Below, piece after piece: positions 11,925 through 21,509 of a stretch of 64,000 bases of DNA. The stretch covers positions 248,001-312,000 of the forward strand of contig JARROA010000001.1 of the NCBI GenBank assembly GCA_037384425.1, read 5' to 3'. The position numbers were made by a program, and so were the translations under genes. The stretch's first letter is position 1. The number at the start of each line of letters is the position of its first letter. Below the pieces are notes generated by a model, which worked only from the letters and a program-made list of their open reading frames with translations, searched no databases and was not told the DNA's origin. The DNA comes from Thiodiazotropha sp037384425 (GTDB lineage Bacteria > Pseudomonadota > Gammaproteobacteria > Chromatiales > Chromatiaceae).

Positions 11925-12008
11925 GTGAGTGAGCGCCGTTTTTCGTATCGGCCCCTGCCGAGCCTGGCGGATAGTGATCCGTTGCAGCGCTCCTCGGCAG
12001 GGGGGGTG
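11925..12008 (-). promoter_or_regulatory. S-adenosylhomocysteine (SAH) riboswitch
   Basis: Read on the minus strand the ahcY leader contains, in order, CTGCCGAGGAGCGCTGCAAC, then CCGCCAGGCTCGGCAG, then AACGGCGCTCACTCAC. These match the conserved core of the SAH riboswitch class: GCCGAG pairs with CTCGGC (P1), and GAGCGC can pair with the distal GCGCTC (pseudoknot). The distal strand ends just upstream of the AGGAG ribosome site of ahcY, so ligand binding could expose translation or relieve termination. Genes of this class are switched on by SAH, which fits ahcY as the target. Confidence 0.92.
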
Positions 12009-12010
12009 TT

Positions 12011-12148
12011 AATTATGAGTTATGAATTTTGAATTGTGAATTATGAATTACGAATGGTTGAGCGCGCTATGCATGCGGTTATTTATAAAAGCGCGAGGAG
12101 TAGCGCGTTCGACCATTCGTAATTCATAATTCAACATTCAAAATAACT
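12011..12148. repeat. AT-rich inverted-repeat element between metK and ahcY
   Basis: Two imperfect arms of about 37 bases, ending in AATTACGAATGGTTGAGCGC on the left and mirrored on the right from 12102, enclose a loop of about 33 bases. The outer parts are built from repeated GAATT/TGAATT words. It has no coding potential. Related AT-rich arms occur at 17459-17537, so it appears to be a dispersed, MITE-like or hairpin element; it may also end metK transcription. Confidence 0.7.
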
Positions 12149-13333
<1,185 letters not shown>

Positions 13334-13431
13334 TAATGTTCCGTAAATGAGGTCGCGTGGTAGCTCTGTGAAATCAGTTTGTTGCAGCGTCTGACTTTGG
13401 GCCGGGGGCCTTGACTCGCGGAAAAACGGAT

Positions 13432-13460
13432 TTTACACATCACCCCGCTTTTTGCATAAT
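13432..13460 (+). promoter_or_regulatory. Predicted sigma-70 promoter of the redoxin gene
   Basis: TTTACA (13432-13437) and CATAAT (13455-13460) are separated by 17 bases, a good match to the housekeeping consensus. The expected transcript start near 13467 gives a short leader to the ATG at 13502. Pattern match only. Confidence 0.5.
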
Positions 13461-13501
13461 GCCCCACCCGAAATCAATGCATAGTATTGAATGGAGCAAT
13501 A

Positions 13502-14068
13502 ATGGTATCCCTCGAGACCCCCGTTTGCGATTTCGGCGTCCCTGCGCCGGATTTCTCCCTGCCAGGTGTCGACGGCAAGACCTGGACCCTGAAAGAGTGT
13601 GCCGGCGAGCGTGGCTTGCTGGTCATGTTCATCTGTAACCACTGCCCCTATGTCAAGGCGGTGCAGCAGCGGATCATAAGGGACGTGAGGGACCTCCAGC
13701 CCCTGGGTATCAATGCGGTGGCGATCATGTCGAACGATCCGGCCGACTACCCGGAGGACTCCTTCGAGAACATGCAGCGGGTGGCGCGGGAGCTGGGCTA
13801 CCCCTTCCCCTATCTGCTCGACGAGAGTCAGTCTGTGGCCAAGGCCTACGGCGCCATCTGTACCCCTGATTTCTTTGGGTATAACGCCGTCCTGGAGTTG
13901 CAGTATCGTGGCCGGCTGGACGCGAGTCGCAAGGAGACGGCGCCCGATGATGTGCGCAGAGATCTCTTCGAGGCCATGAAACAGATCGCGGAAACCGGCC
14001 GGGGTCCGCAGGAACAGATCCCCAGCATGGGCTGTTCAATCAAGTGGCGGGATGCTCCAACAGATTGA
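13502..14068 (+). CDS. Thioredoxin-fold (AhpC/TSA-type) redoxin
   Basis: A 188-residue soluble protein of the peroxiredoxin-like thioredoxin family. The fold starts APDFSLPGVDGKTW and carries the redox pair in MFICNHCPYVKAVQ (CxxC), then the cis-proline-region motif CTPDFFGY. No signal peptide is seen, so it should be cytoplasmic. The ATG at 13502 follows GGAG; an upstream TTG is less likely. Members are usually annotated as thioredoxin-family or redoxin-domain proteins of unknown substrate, so peroxidase activity is not proven. It is divergent from metK and separated from tkt by 274 bases. Confidence 0.85.
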   Translation: MVSLETPVCDFGVPAPDFSLPGVDGKTWTLKECAGERGLLVMFICNHCPYVKAVQQRIIRDVRDLQPLGINAVAIMSNDPADYPEDSFENMQRVARELGYPFPYLLDESQSVAKAYGAICTPDFFGYNAVLELQYRGRLDASRKETAPDDVRRDLFEAMKQIAETGRGPQEQIPSMGCSIKWRDAPTD

Positions 14069-14342
14069 AAGTGCAGGGTTTATTAGGATATTAGAATTTT
14101 CCATCAAGCGTGCTTATTGCCCCCATAAAGGCAGCTATTTTGCCCGGCGCACCCCCTTGAGTCAGAATAGACCGCCTTTTTCCGCATGCAGGCCAACTAG
14201 AAACAAGCAAACGGTGTACGCGGATCGAACAAATAATCGCTGCAATGGGGTATCAGCTTAAACAGAATCCGGCGAATGATCGTCACTTAGAAATTTGTCT
14301 GCCTGGGCGCAGATAGTCGTCATTTACATTCAGGAGGGGTCA

Positions 14343-16331
14343 ATGTCCTCACGTAGAGAACTTGCCAATGCCATTCGTGCGCTGAGTATGGATGCGGTGC
14401 AAAAAGCCAATTCAGGTCACCCGGGCGCACCCATGGGAATGGCCGACATCGCGGAAGTCCTGTGGAACAGCCACATGAAACACAACCCGTCCAACCCGGA
14501 CTGGGCCGACCGCGACCGATTCGTCCTCTCCAATGGTCACGGCTCCATGTTGATCTACTCGCTGCTGCATCTCACCGGCTACGAGTTGACCATCGATGAT
14601 CTGAAAAACTTCCGTCAGCTCCATTCCAAGACCCCAGGGCATCCCGAGTACGGCTACGCACCCGGTGTCGAGACCACCACCGGCCCCCTGGGGCAGGGCA
14701 TCACCAACGCTGTGGGTATGGCACTGGCGGAGAAGACCCTGGCGGCCCAGTTCAACCAGCCGGGTCACGACATCGTCGATCACCACACCTATGTATTCCT
14801 GGGTGACGGCTGCATGATGGAGGGTATCTCCCATGAGGCCTGTTCCCTGGCGGGCACCCTGGGCCTGGGCAAGCTGATCGCTTTCTGGGACGACAACGGC
14901 ATCAGTATCGACGGCGAGACCGAGGGCTGGTTCACCGACGATACCGCGAGCCGTTTCGAAGCCTACGGCTGGAATGTGATCCGTGACGTGGACGGCCACG
15001 ACGCCGACTCCGTCAACAGCGCCATCGTTGCCGCCAAGGCCGAGGCCGGCAAACCGAGCCTGATCTGCTGCAAGACCACCATCGGTTTCGGCTCCCCCAA
15101 CCTGGCCGGCAGCCACGACTGTCACGGCGCGCCGCTGGGCGCCGAAGAGATCGCCGCCACCCGCGAGCAGCTGGGCTGGAATCACGAGCCCTTCGTCGTT
15201 CCCGAGGATATCTACAACGGTTGGGATGCCAAGGCCTCCGGCGCCGAGGCCGAAGCGGCCTGGAATGAGAAGTTCAGCGCCTACGCGGCGGCCCATCCGG
15301 AACTGGCGGCTGAGTTCAAGCGCCGCATGGCCGGCGAGCTGCCCGCCAACTGGGAGGCGGACGCGGCCAGCTTCATCGCCGAGGTGAACGCCAAGGCCGA
15401 ATCCCCGGCCACCCGCAAGGCCTCGCAGAACGCCCTCAACGGCTACGGTCCTCTGCTGCCCGAATTCCTTGGCGGTTCCGCCGACCTGACCCCCTCCAAC
15501 CTGACCTCCTGGTCCGGTTCCAAGTCGATCACCGAGGGCAATGTGGAAGGCAACTACCTCTCCTACGGTGTGCGCGAGTTCGGAATGTCGGCGATCATGA
15601 ACGGTATCGCACTGCACGGCGGTTTCATCCCCTACGGCGGTACCTTCCTGATGTTCTCCGAGTATGCCCGCAACGCCCTGCGTATGGCGGCGCTGATGAA
15701 GCTGCGCTCCATCTTCGTCTACACCCACGACTCCATCGGTCTGGGCGAGGACGGTCCGACCCACCAGCCGATCGAGCAGATTCCGACCCTGCGTATGATC
15801 CCGAACATGGATCTCTGGCGCCCCTGTGACGCGGTGGAGACCGCGGTGGCCTGGAAGGCCGCGATCGAGAAGAAGGATGGCCCAACCTCCCTCATCTTCT
15901 CCCGCCAGGGCCTTGCGCATCAGGAACGTACCGATGCCCAGATCGCCGATATCGCCAAGGGCGGCTATGTGATCGTCGACTGCGACGGCACCCCGGACGT
16001 GATCGTCATCGCCACCGGCTCCGAGGTCGATATCGCGGTCAAGGCGGCGGCCGACTCGAGCAAGAAGGTGCGAGTGGTCTCCATGCCCAATACCAAGGTC
16101 TTCGACGAGCAGGATGCCGCCTATAAGGAATCCGTGCTGCCTTCCACCGTGACCGCCCGTGTGGCGGTGGAAGCCGCCGTCACCGACGGCTGGTACAAGT
16201 ACGTCGGCCTCGGCGGCAAGGTCATCGGCATAAACCGCTTCGGCGAGTCGGCGCCGGCCGGTGAACTGTTCAAGGAGTTCGGCTTCACCGCCGGGAATGT
16301 GCTCGCGGCCATCGACGAAGTGAGCGCCTGA
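14343..16331 (+). CDS. tkt: Transketolase
   Basis: Thiamine-diphosphate enzyme exchanging two-carbon units between sugar phosphates in the pentose-phosphate and Calvin cycles. The 662-residue protein starts SSRRELANAIRALSMDAVQK with the family motif SGHPGAPMGMAD. It contains the ThDP site GDGCMMEGISHEA and the second-domain block FGVREFGM-like (here YGVREFGMSAIMNG). The ATG at 14343 has a strong CAGGAGGGG ribosome site. It begins the tkt-gap-pgk-pyk-fba series on one strand, a set that provides most of the non-RuBisCO sugar-phosphate steps of carbon fixation. The 274-base upstream region presumably holds the promoter, but no clear consensus was seen. Confidence 0.98.
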   Translation: MSSRRELANAIRALSMDAVQKANSGHPGAPMGMADIAEVLWNSHMKHNPSNPDWADRDRFVLSNGHGSMLIYSLLHLTGYELTIDDLKNFRQLHSKTPGHPEYGYAPGVETTTGPLGQGITNAVGMALAEKTLAAQFNQPGHDIVDHHTYVFLGDGCMMEGISHEACSLAGTLGLGKLIAFWDDNGISIDGETEGWFTDDTASRFEAYGWNVIRDVDGHDADSVNSAIVAAKAEAGKPSLICCKTTIGFGSPNLAGSHDCHGAPLGAEEIAATREQLGWNHEPFVVPEDIYNGWDAKASGAEAEAAWNEKFSAYAAAHPELAAEFKRRMAGELPANWEADAASFIAEVNAKAESPATRKASQNALNGYGPLLPEFLGGSADLTPSNLTSWSGSKSITEGNVEGNYLSYGVREFGMSAIMNGIALHGGFIPYGGTFLMFSEYARNALRMAALMKLRSIFVYTHDSIGLGEDGPTHQPIEQIPTLRMIPNMDLWRPCDAVETAVAWKAAIEKKDGPTSLIFSRQGLAHQERTDAQIADIAKGGYVIVDCDGTPDVIVIATGSEVDIAVKAAADSSKKVRVVSMPNTKVFDEQDAAYKESVLPSTVTARVAVEAAVTDGWYKYVGLGGKVIGINRFGESAPAGELFKEFGFTAGNVLAAIDEVSA

Positions 16332-16340
16332 GACATCGAC

Positions 16341-16361
16341 GGGGCGCCGAAAGGGCGCCCC
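16341..16361 (+). terminator. Hairpin between tkt and gap
   Basis: Perfect 8-bp GC stem GGGGCGCC/GGCGCCCC with a 5-base loop, starting 9 bases after the tkt stop. There is no U-run, so it may be a 3'-end stabiliser or partial terminator rather than an intrinsic terminator. Confidence 0.45.
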
Positions 16362-16408
16362 GAAACTTAACGAATTACAACACTACATCCATTCAACGGA
16401 GAATCGAT

Positions 16409-17410
16409 ATGACTATCAAAGTTGGTATCAACGGTTTTGGCCGCATCGGCCGTATGGCTTTCCGTGCCATCGCGAAGGACTTCCCCGGCATCGAAGTTGT
16501 CGGCATCAACGATCTGCTGGAACCCGACTATCTGGCCTACATGCTGAAGTACGATTCGGTGCACGGTAACTTCGACGGCGATATCGCCGTGGAAGGCAGC
16601 AACATGGTGGTCAACGGCAAGCAGATCCGTCTCACCGCCGAGCGCGATCCGGCCAACCTGAAATGGGACGAGATCGGCGCCGAGCTGGTCATCGAGTGTA
16701 CCGGCTTCTTCCTCACCGAAGAGACCTGCCAGAAGCATATCGACGCCGGCGCCAAGAAGGTGGTGCAGAGCGCACCCTCCAAGGACGCCACCCCGATGTT
16801 CGTCTACGGCGTCAACCACAATGAATACGCCGGCCAGTCCATCGTCTCCGCCGCATCCTGCACCACCAACTGTCTGGCGCCCGTGACCAAGGTGCTGAAC
16901 GACAACTGGGGCGTTAAGCGCGGACTCATGACCACCGTGCACGCCGCCACCGCTACCCAGAAGACCGTCGACGGCCCCTCCATGAAGGACTGGCGCGGCG
17001 GCCGCGGTATCCTGGAGAACATCATCCCGTCCTCCACCGGCGCCGCCAAGGCCGTGGGCAAGGTGCTACCCGAGCTGAACGGCAAGCTGACCGGCATGGC
17101 CTTCCGCGTGCCCACTTCCGACGTCTCCGTGGTCGACCTCACCGTCGAGCTGGAGAAGGAAGCCTCCTATGACGACATCTGCGCCGCCATGAAGGCCGCC
17201 TCCGAGTCTGGCGATCTGGCCGGCGTGCTGGCCTACACCGAGGAGAAGGTGGTCTCCACCGATTTCCGCGGTCGCGGTACCCCCTCTATCTTCGACGCGG
17301 GTGCCGGCATCATGCTCGATTCCACCTTCGTCAAAGTGGTCTCCTGGTACGACAACGAGTACGGCTATACCTGCAACATGCTGCGCATGGTCGAACACGT
17401 CGCCAAATAA
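16409..17410 (+). CDS. gap: Glyceraldehyde-3-phosphate dehydrogenase, type I
   Basis: Interconverts glyceraldehyde-3-phosphate and 1,3-bisphosphoglycerate. The 333-residue protein opens with the dinucleotide fold KVGINGFGRIGR, has catalytic Cys151 in SAASCTTNCLAP, and ends with WYDNEYGYTCNM. Asp35 after the second strand (GINDLL) favours NAD, although chloroplast-type dual use cannot be excluded. It lies 77 bases after tkt, beyond a GC hairpin, and is followed by another strong hairpin, so it may be adjustable independently of pgk. Confidence 0.98.
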   Translation: MTIKVGINGFGRIGRMAFRAIAKDFPGIEVVGINDLLEPDYLAYMLKYDSVHGNFDGDIAVEGSNMVVNGKQIRLTAERDPANLKWDEIGAELVIECTGFFLTEETCQKHIDAGAKKVVQSAPSKDATPMFVYGVNHNEYAGQSIVSAASCTTNCLAPVTKVLNDNWGVKRGLMTTVHAATATQKTVDGPSMKDWRGGRGILENIIPSSTGAAKAVGKVLPELNGKLTGMAFRVPTSDVSVVDLTVELEKEASYDDICAAMKAASESGDLAGVLAYTEEKVVSTDFRGRGTPSIFDAGAGIMLDSTFVKVVSWYDNEYGYTCNMLRMVEHVAK

Positions 17411-17417
17411 GATGTGT

Positions 17418-17445
17418 CACGGGGCGGCGTTAAAGCCGCCCCGTG
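17418..17445 (+). terminator. Strong hairpin after gap
   Basis: Perfect 11-bp stem CACGGGGCGGC/GCCGCCCCGTG with a 6-base loop starting 7 bases after the gap stop. It lacks a U-run, so it is either a weak terminator or a transcript-stabilising structure between gap and pgk. Confidence 0.5.
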
Positions 17446-17458
17446 TGGCCGGAGGCTG

Positions 17459-17537
17459 AGTTTTTAATTATGGCTTTCTCTTCTGTGCCCCTCCGGGGAT
17501 GCCGGAATTCATAATTAAAAATTCACAATTCAAAATC
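17459..17537. repeat. AT-rich inverted repeat upstream of pgk
   Basis: Arms GAGTTTTTAATTATG and CATAATTAAAAATTC (one mismatch) enclose about 35 bases, followed by further AATTC-type words. It resembles the element at 12011-12148. No coding potential. Confidence 0.55.
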
Positions 17538-17559
17538 AGAATTTACGCAGGAGTCTGTT

Positions 17560-18741
17560 ATGTCTTTCATCAAGCTGACCGATCTCGATCTTGCCGGCAA
17601 GCGCGTTCTGATCCGCGCTGATCTCAATGTGCCGGTCAAGGACGGCAAGGTGACTTCGGATGCGCGTATCACCGCGTCCATGCCGACGATCGAGCACTGT
17701 GCCAAGGCCGGCGCCAAGGTGATGGTGATGTCCCACCGTGGGCGTCCGGAAGAGGGTGTCTATTCGGAAGAGAACTCCATGGCGCCGATCGCCGAGGACA
17801 TGTCCGCCAAGATGGGCAAGACCGTGCGTCTGATCAAGGATTATCTGGATGGCGGTTTCGACGTTGCCGGGGGCGAAGTGGTGCTGCTGGAAAACGTCCG
17901 CTTCAACACCGGCGAGAAGAAGGACAACGAGGCGCTGGCGAAGCAATATGCCGCCCTTTGTGACGTCTTTGTGATGGACGCCTTCGGTACCGCGCATCGC
18001 GCTCAGGCCTCCACCCATGGTGCCGGCAAGTTCGCCCCTGTCGCCTGTGCCGGCCTGCTGTTGGCCGACGAATTGGATAATCTGGCGAAAGCGCTGGCCA
18101 ACCCGGCGCGCCCGATGGTAGCCATCGTCGGTGGCTCCAAGGTCTCCACCAAACTGACCGTGCTCGAGGCCCTGTCGGAGAAGGTCGACCAGCTGGTGGT
18201 CGGCGGTGGCATTGCCAACACCTTCCTCAAAGCGGTGGGCAAGAACGTGGGCAAATCACTGTGTGAAGACGACCTGGTACCCACCGCACAGGCCCTGATC
18301 GAGAAGATGAAGGCCCGTGGTGCGATTATCCCGATCGCCACCGACGTGGTGGTTGGCAAGAACTTTGCTGAAGATGAACCGGCGGTACTGAAAAGCGCCG
18401 ACGAGGTGGCCGACGACGAGATGATCTTCGACATCGGTCCCGACAGCGCGAAGGAGCTGGCCGATATCATCGATCAGGCCGGCACCATCGTCTGGAACGG
18501 CCCGGTGGGCGTGTTCGAGTTCGACCAGTTCGGCGAGGGTACCAAGACCGTCTCCATGGCGATCGCCAACTCCAAGGGTTTCTCCCTGGCCGGTGGCGGC
18601 GACACTATCGCCGCGATCCAGAAGTACGACATCTATGACAAGGTGTCCTATATCTCGACCGCCGGCGGCGCCTTCCTGGAGTACCTGGAGGGTAAGACCC
18701 TGCCCGCGGTCGCCATGCTCGAGGCCCGTGCGGCCGAGTAA
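17560..18741 (+). CDS. pgk: Phosphoglycerate kinase
   Basis: Transfers phosphate between 1,3-bisphosphoglycerate and ADP, working in reverse in the Calvin cycle. The 393-residue protein contains RVLIRADLNVPVKDGKV near the N-terminus, MSHRGRP, the hinge-region VGGSKVSTK, and the C-terminal nucleotide loop LAGGGDTIAA. AGGAG stands just ahead of the ATG. It follows gap after an intergenic repeat and precedes pyk by 79 bases. Confidence 0.98.
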   Translation: MSFIKLTDLDLAGKRVLIRADLNVPVKDGKVTSDARITASMPTIEHCAKAGAKVMVMSHRGRPEEGVYSEENSMAPIAEDMSAKMGKTVRLIKDYLDGGFDVAGGEVVLLENVRFNTGEKKDNEALAKQYAALCDVFVMDAFGTAHRAQASTHGAGKFAPVACAGLLLADELDNLAKALANPARPMVAIVGGSKVSTKLTVLEALSEKVDQLVVGGGIANTFLKAVGKNVGKSLCEDDLVPTAQALIEKMKARGAIIPIATDVVVGKNFAEDEPAVLKSADEVADDEMIFDIGPDSAKELADIIDQAGTIVWNGPVGVFEFDQFGEGTKTVSMAIANSKGFSLAGGGDTIAAIQKYDIYDKVSYISTAGGAFLEYLEGKTLPAVAMLEARAAE

Positions 18742-18765
18742 GCATCAGGAAGTGATGCGCATCAC

Positions 18766-18785
18766 GGCCGGGCAGGGGCCCGGCC
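18766..18785 (+). terminator. GC hairpin between pgk and pyk
   Basis: Perfect 8-bp stem GGCCGGGC/GCCCGGCC with loop AGGG and no U-run. It lies 24 bases after the pgk stop; possible attenuation or mRNA-stability element. Confidence 0.4.
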
Positions 18786-18820
18786 GGTTGACCATGCGGC
18801 AAGCATGAAACTGGATCTGT

Positions 18821-20272
18821 ATGCCAAGACGAACAAAAATTGTAGCGACTCTGGGACCGGCGACCGACGATCCCAAGATGCTCGACAAACTCATCTATGC
18901 CGGGGTGGATGTCGTCCGCCTCAATCTCTCCCATGATGCGCACGAGTCCCATCGACAGCGCGCCGATCGTATCCGCAACCGGGCGCGCGCCTGCGGGCGC
19001 CAGATCGGTGTCTTGTGCGACCTGCAGGGCCCCAAGATCCGTATCGGCAAGTTCAAGCAGGGCTCGGTTCTGCTGGAGGAGAACGGCGAGTTCATCCTCG
19101 ATGCGGCCTGCCCCCTGGATGCGGGTGATCAGCAACGGGTTGGAATTACCTACACTGAGCTGGTCAACGACGTTTCGCGCGGCGACACCCTGCTGCTGGA
19201 CGACGGCGCCATCGTGCTCTGGATCTGCGAAGTAGAGGGCAGCGAGATCCGCTGCAAGGTTGTCGTGGGCGGCAAACTCTCCAACAACAAAGGTATCAAC
19301 AAGCAGGGGGGCGGCCTCTCGGCGCCGGCACTGACCGACAAGGACCGGGACGACATCCGCTTCGCCGCCGAGATCGATGCCGACTACCTCGCCGTCTCCT
19401 TCGTGCGCAGTGCGGAGGACGTGCTGGAGGCGAAGCGGTTGCTGCGCGAAGCCGGTGGACAGGGTGGCATCGTGGCCAAGATCGAACGCGCCGAGGCCCT
19501 GGACTGCATCGCCGAGATCATCCAGGCATCGTCAGCCATCATGGTGGCCCGAGGTGATCTGGGGGTGGAGATCGGCGACGCCGAACTGCCGGCGGTGCAG
19601 AAGGAGCTGATCAAGACCGCTCGCGAGATGAACAGTGTGGTCATCACTGCCACCCAGATGATGCAGTCGATGATCGAGAACCCGATCCCGACCCGCGCCG
19701 AGGTCTTCGATGTGGCCAACGCGGTGCTGGATGGTACCGATGCGGTGATGCTCTCGGCCGAGACCTCGGTCGGCAAATATCCCAACAAGGTGGTGGAGGC
19801 AATGGACCGGGTCTGTATCGAGGCCGAGAAGCAGGCCTCGGCAAGACGCTCCCACCACCGGCTCGATACCGTCTTCGGTCGTGTCGACGAGGCCATCGCC
19901 ATGGCCACCATGTACACCGCCAACCACCTGGGCGTGAAGGCGATCGCGGCGCTGACCGAGTCGGGCTCCACCGTGAAGTGGATGTCGCGCATCAGCTCGG
20001 GCATCCCCATCTACGCCCTGACCCGCCATGTGCAGACGCGTCGCAAGGTGACCCTCTTCCGCGGTGTCTATCCTGTCAGTTTCGACGTCGCCAGCACCAA
20101 CGTGGACAAGGTCAACGAAGAGGTGATCGACGAACTGCTGCGCCGTGGCGAGGTGCGCGAGAGCGATCTGGTGATCATCACCAAGGGTGACCGCTCCGGA
20201 GTGGAGGGTCAAACTAACATCATGAAGGTGATGCGGGTCGGCGAGCACGTGCTTGCCAACAAATCGGATTGA
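18821..20272 (+). CDS. pyk: Pyruvate kinase
   Basis: Converts phosphoenolpyruvate and ADP to pyruvate and ATP. The 483-residue protein starts RRTKIVATLGPA, has the substrate/metal block IMVARGDLGVEIG, and TATQMMQSMIENPIPTRAEV; the length fits the PykA type. No clear ribosome site precedes the ATG beyond a weak GGAT. It sits in the tkt-gap-pgk-pyk-fba series; in an autotroph it channels fixed carbon to pyruvate and hence to the pyruvate dehydrogenase encoded at 25.8-36.3 kb. Confidence 0.97.
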   Translation: MPRRTKIVATLGPATDDPKMLDKLIYAGVDVVRLNLSHDAHESHRQRADRIRNRARACGRQIGVLCDLQGPKIRIGKFKQGSVLLEENGEFILDAACPLDAGDQQRVGITYTELVNDVSRGDTLLLDDGAIVLWICEVEGSEIRCKVVVGGKLSNNKGINKQGGGLSAPALTDKDRDDIRFAAEIDADYLAVSFVRSAEDVLEAKRLLREAGGQGGIVAKIERAEALDCIAEIIQASSAIMVARGDLGVEIGDAELPAVQKELIKTAREMNSVVITATQMMQSMIENPIPTRAEVFDVANAVLDGTDAVMLSAETSVGKYPNKVVEAMDRVCIEAEKQASARRSHHRLDTVFGRVDEAIAMATMYTANHLGVKAIAALTESGSTVKWMSRISSGIPIYALTRHVQTRRKVTLFRGVYPVSFDVASTNVDKVNEEVIDELLRRGEVRESDLVIITKGDRSGVEGQTNIMKVMRVGEHVLANKSD

Positions 20273-20350
20273 GGGCGGCGCCGACAAAAAGGCGTCATCC
20301 CCAGTGGTAACAGATAAACTGAGTAACGACAGAAAACCGAGGAGGCTATC

Positions 20351-21415
20351 ATGGCTCTGATTTCCTTGCGCCAACTTCTGGATCACGCCGCCGAGAACGG
20401 CTACGGTCTGCCGGCGTTCAACGTCAACAACATGGAGCAGGTGCATGCCATCATGCAGGCCGCAGACGCGGTCAACAGCCCCGTGATCCTGCAGGGTTCC
20501 GCCGGTGCGCGCTCCTACGCGGGCGAACCCTTCCTGCGCCACCTGATCGTGGCCGCCACCGAGATGTATCCCCACATCCCGGTCTGCATGCATCAGGATC
20601 ACGGCACCAGCCCGAGTGTCTGCCTGCGCTCCATCCAGTCCGGCTTCTCCTCGGTGATGATGGACGGCTCGCTGATGACCGACGGCAAGACCCCGTCCTC
20701 CTACGACTACAATGTGGAAGTGACCGCCAAGGTGGTGGAGATGGCCCACGCCGGCGGCGTCTCCGTCGAGGGCGAGCTGGGCTGCCTGGGTTCCCTGGAG
20801 ACCGGCCAGGCCGGTGAAGAGGACGGTATCGGCGCCGAGGGCACCCTCGATCACAGCCAGCTGCTGACCGATCCCGACGAGGCCGCCGACTTCGTCAAGA
20901 AGACCGGCGTGGACGCCCTGGCCATCGCCATCGGCACCTCCCATGGCGCCTACAAGTTCACCCGTCCGCCGACAGGCGACATCCTGGCCATCGAGCGGGT
21001 GAAGGAGATCCATGCCCGTATCCCCAACACCCATCTGGTGATGCATGGCTCCTCCTCGGTGCCGCAGGATTGGCTGGCGATCATTAACGAGTACGGCGGC
21101 GACATGGGCGAGACCTACGGCGTGCCTGTCGAAGAGATTGTCGAGGGTATCAAGCACGGCGTGCGCAAGGTCAACATCGATACCGACCTGCGCATGGCAT
21201 CAACCGGTGCCATCCGCCGTCACCTGAACGACAACAAGTCCAACTTCGATCCGCGCAAGTTCCTCAAGGAGGCGACCAAGGCGATGTCCGAAATCTGTAA
21301 GGCGCGTTACGAAGCCTTCGGTTCCGCCGGCATGGCCGACAAGATCACGTCGATCTCCCTGGAGGGCATGCAGAAGCGCTACGACAGCGGAGAACTCGAT
21401 CCGAAGATCAACTGA
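20351..21415 (+). CDS. fba: Fructose-bisphosphate aldolase, class II
   Basis: Zinc-dependent aldolase joining dihydroxyacetone phosphate with glyceraldehyde-3-phosphate (or erythrose-4-phosphate in the Calvin cycle). The 354-residue protein is of the CbbA/Fda-like class II group: YGLPAFNVNNMEQ at the N-terminus, CMHQDHGTSP with the zinc/catalytic residues, EGELGCLGS, and HGSSSVPQDW. GAGGAGG precedes the ATG. It ends the sugar-phosphate cluster and is followed by a proper intrinsic terminator. Confidence 0.97.
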   Translation: MALISLRQLLDHAAENGYGLPAFNVNNMEQVHAIMQAADAVNSPVILQGSAGARSYAGEPFLRHLIVAATEMYPHIPVCMHQDHGTSPSVCLRSIQSGFSSVMMDGSLMTDGKTPSSYDYNVEVTAKVVEMAHAGGVSVEGELGCLGSLETGQAGEEDGIGAEGTLDHSQLLTDPDEAADFVKKTGVDALAIAIGTSHGAYKFTRPPTGDILAIERVKEIHARIPNTHLVMHGSSSVPQDWLAIINEYGGDMGETYGVPVEEIVEGIKHGVRKVNIDTDLRMASTGAIRRHLNDNKSNFDPRKFLKEATKAMSEICKARYEAFGSAGMADKITSISLEGMQKRYDSGELDPKIN

Positions 21416-21470
21416 TTGTTCTCCGCAGGTGAATCGGGATCGATTTTGGATTACCGGATCACCAAACAGG

Positions 21471-21498
21471 AACGCCCGGCAGATGCCGGGCGTTTTTT
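21471..21498 (+). terminator. Intrinsic terminator after fba
   Basis: Perfect stem CGCCCGGC/GCCGGGCG with loop AGAT followed by six T. It closes the tkt-to-fba transcription units; the A pair before the stem could let it also serve the convergent rnt gene weakly. Confidence 0.9.
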
Positions 21499-21509
21499 AT
21501 GCGCTGGAC

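Noticed and set aside
13334..13500. Possible SAM riboswitch ahead of metK
   Set aside because: The leader was read on the minus strand and shows none of the conserved SAM-I, SAM-II or SAH cores.
14412..15920. Long antisense frame opposite tkt
   Set aside because: Shadow of a highly biased gene; no ribosome site or domain.
19532..21157. Antisense frame spanning pyk and fba
   Set aside because: Crosses two unrelated conserved genes and their spacer; composition typical of a reverse-strand artefact.
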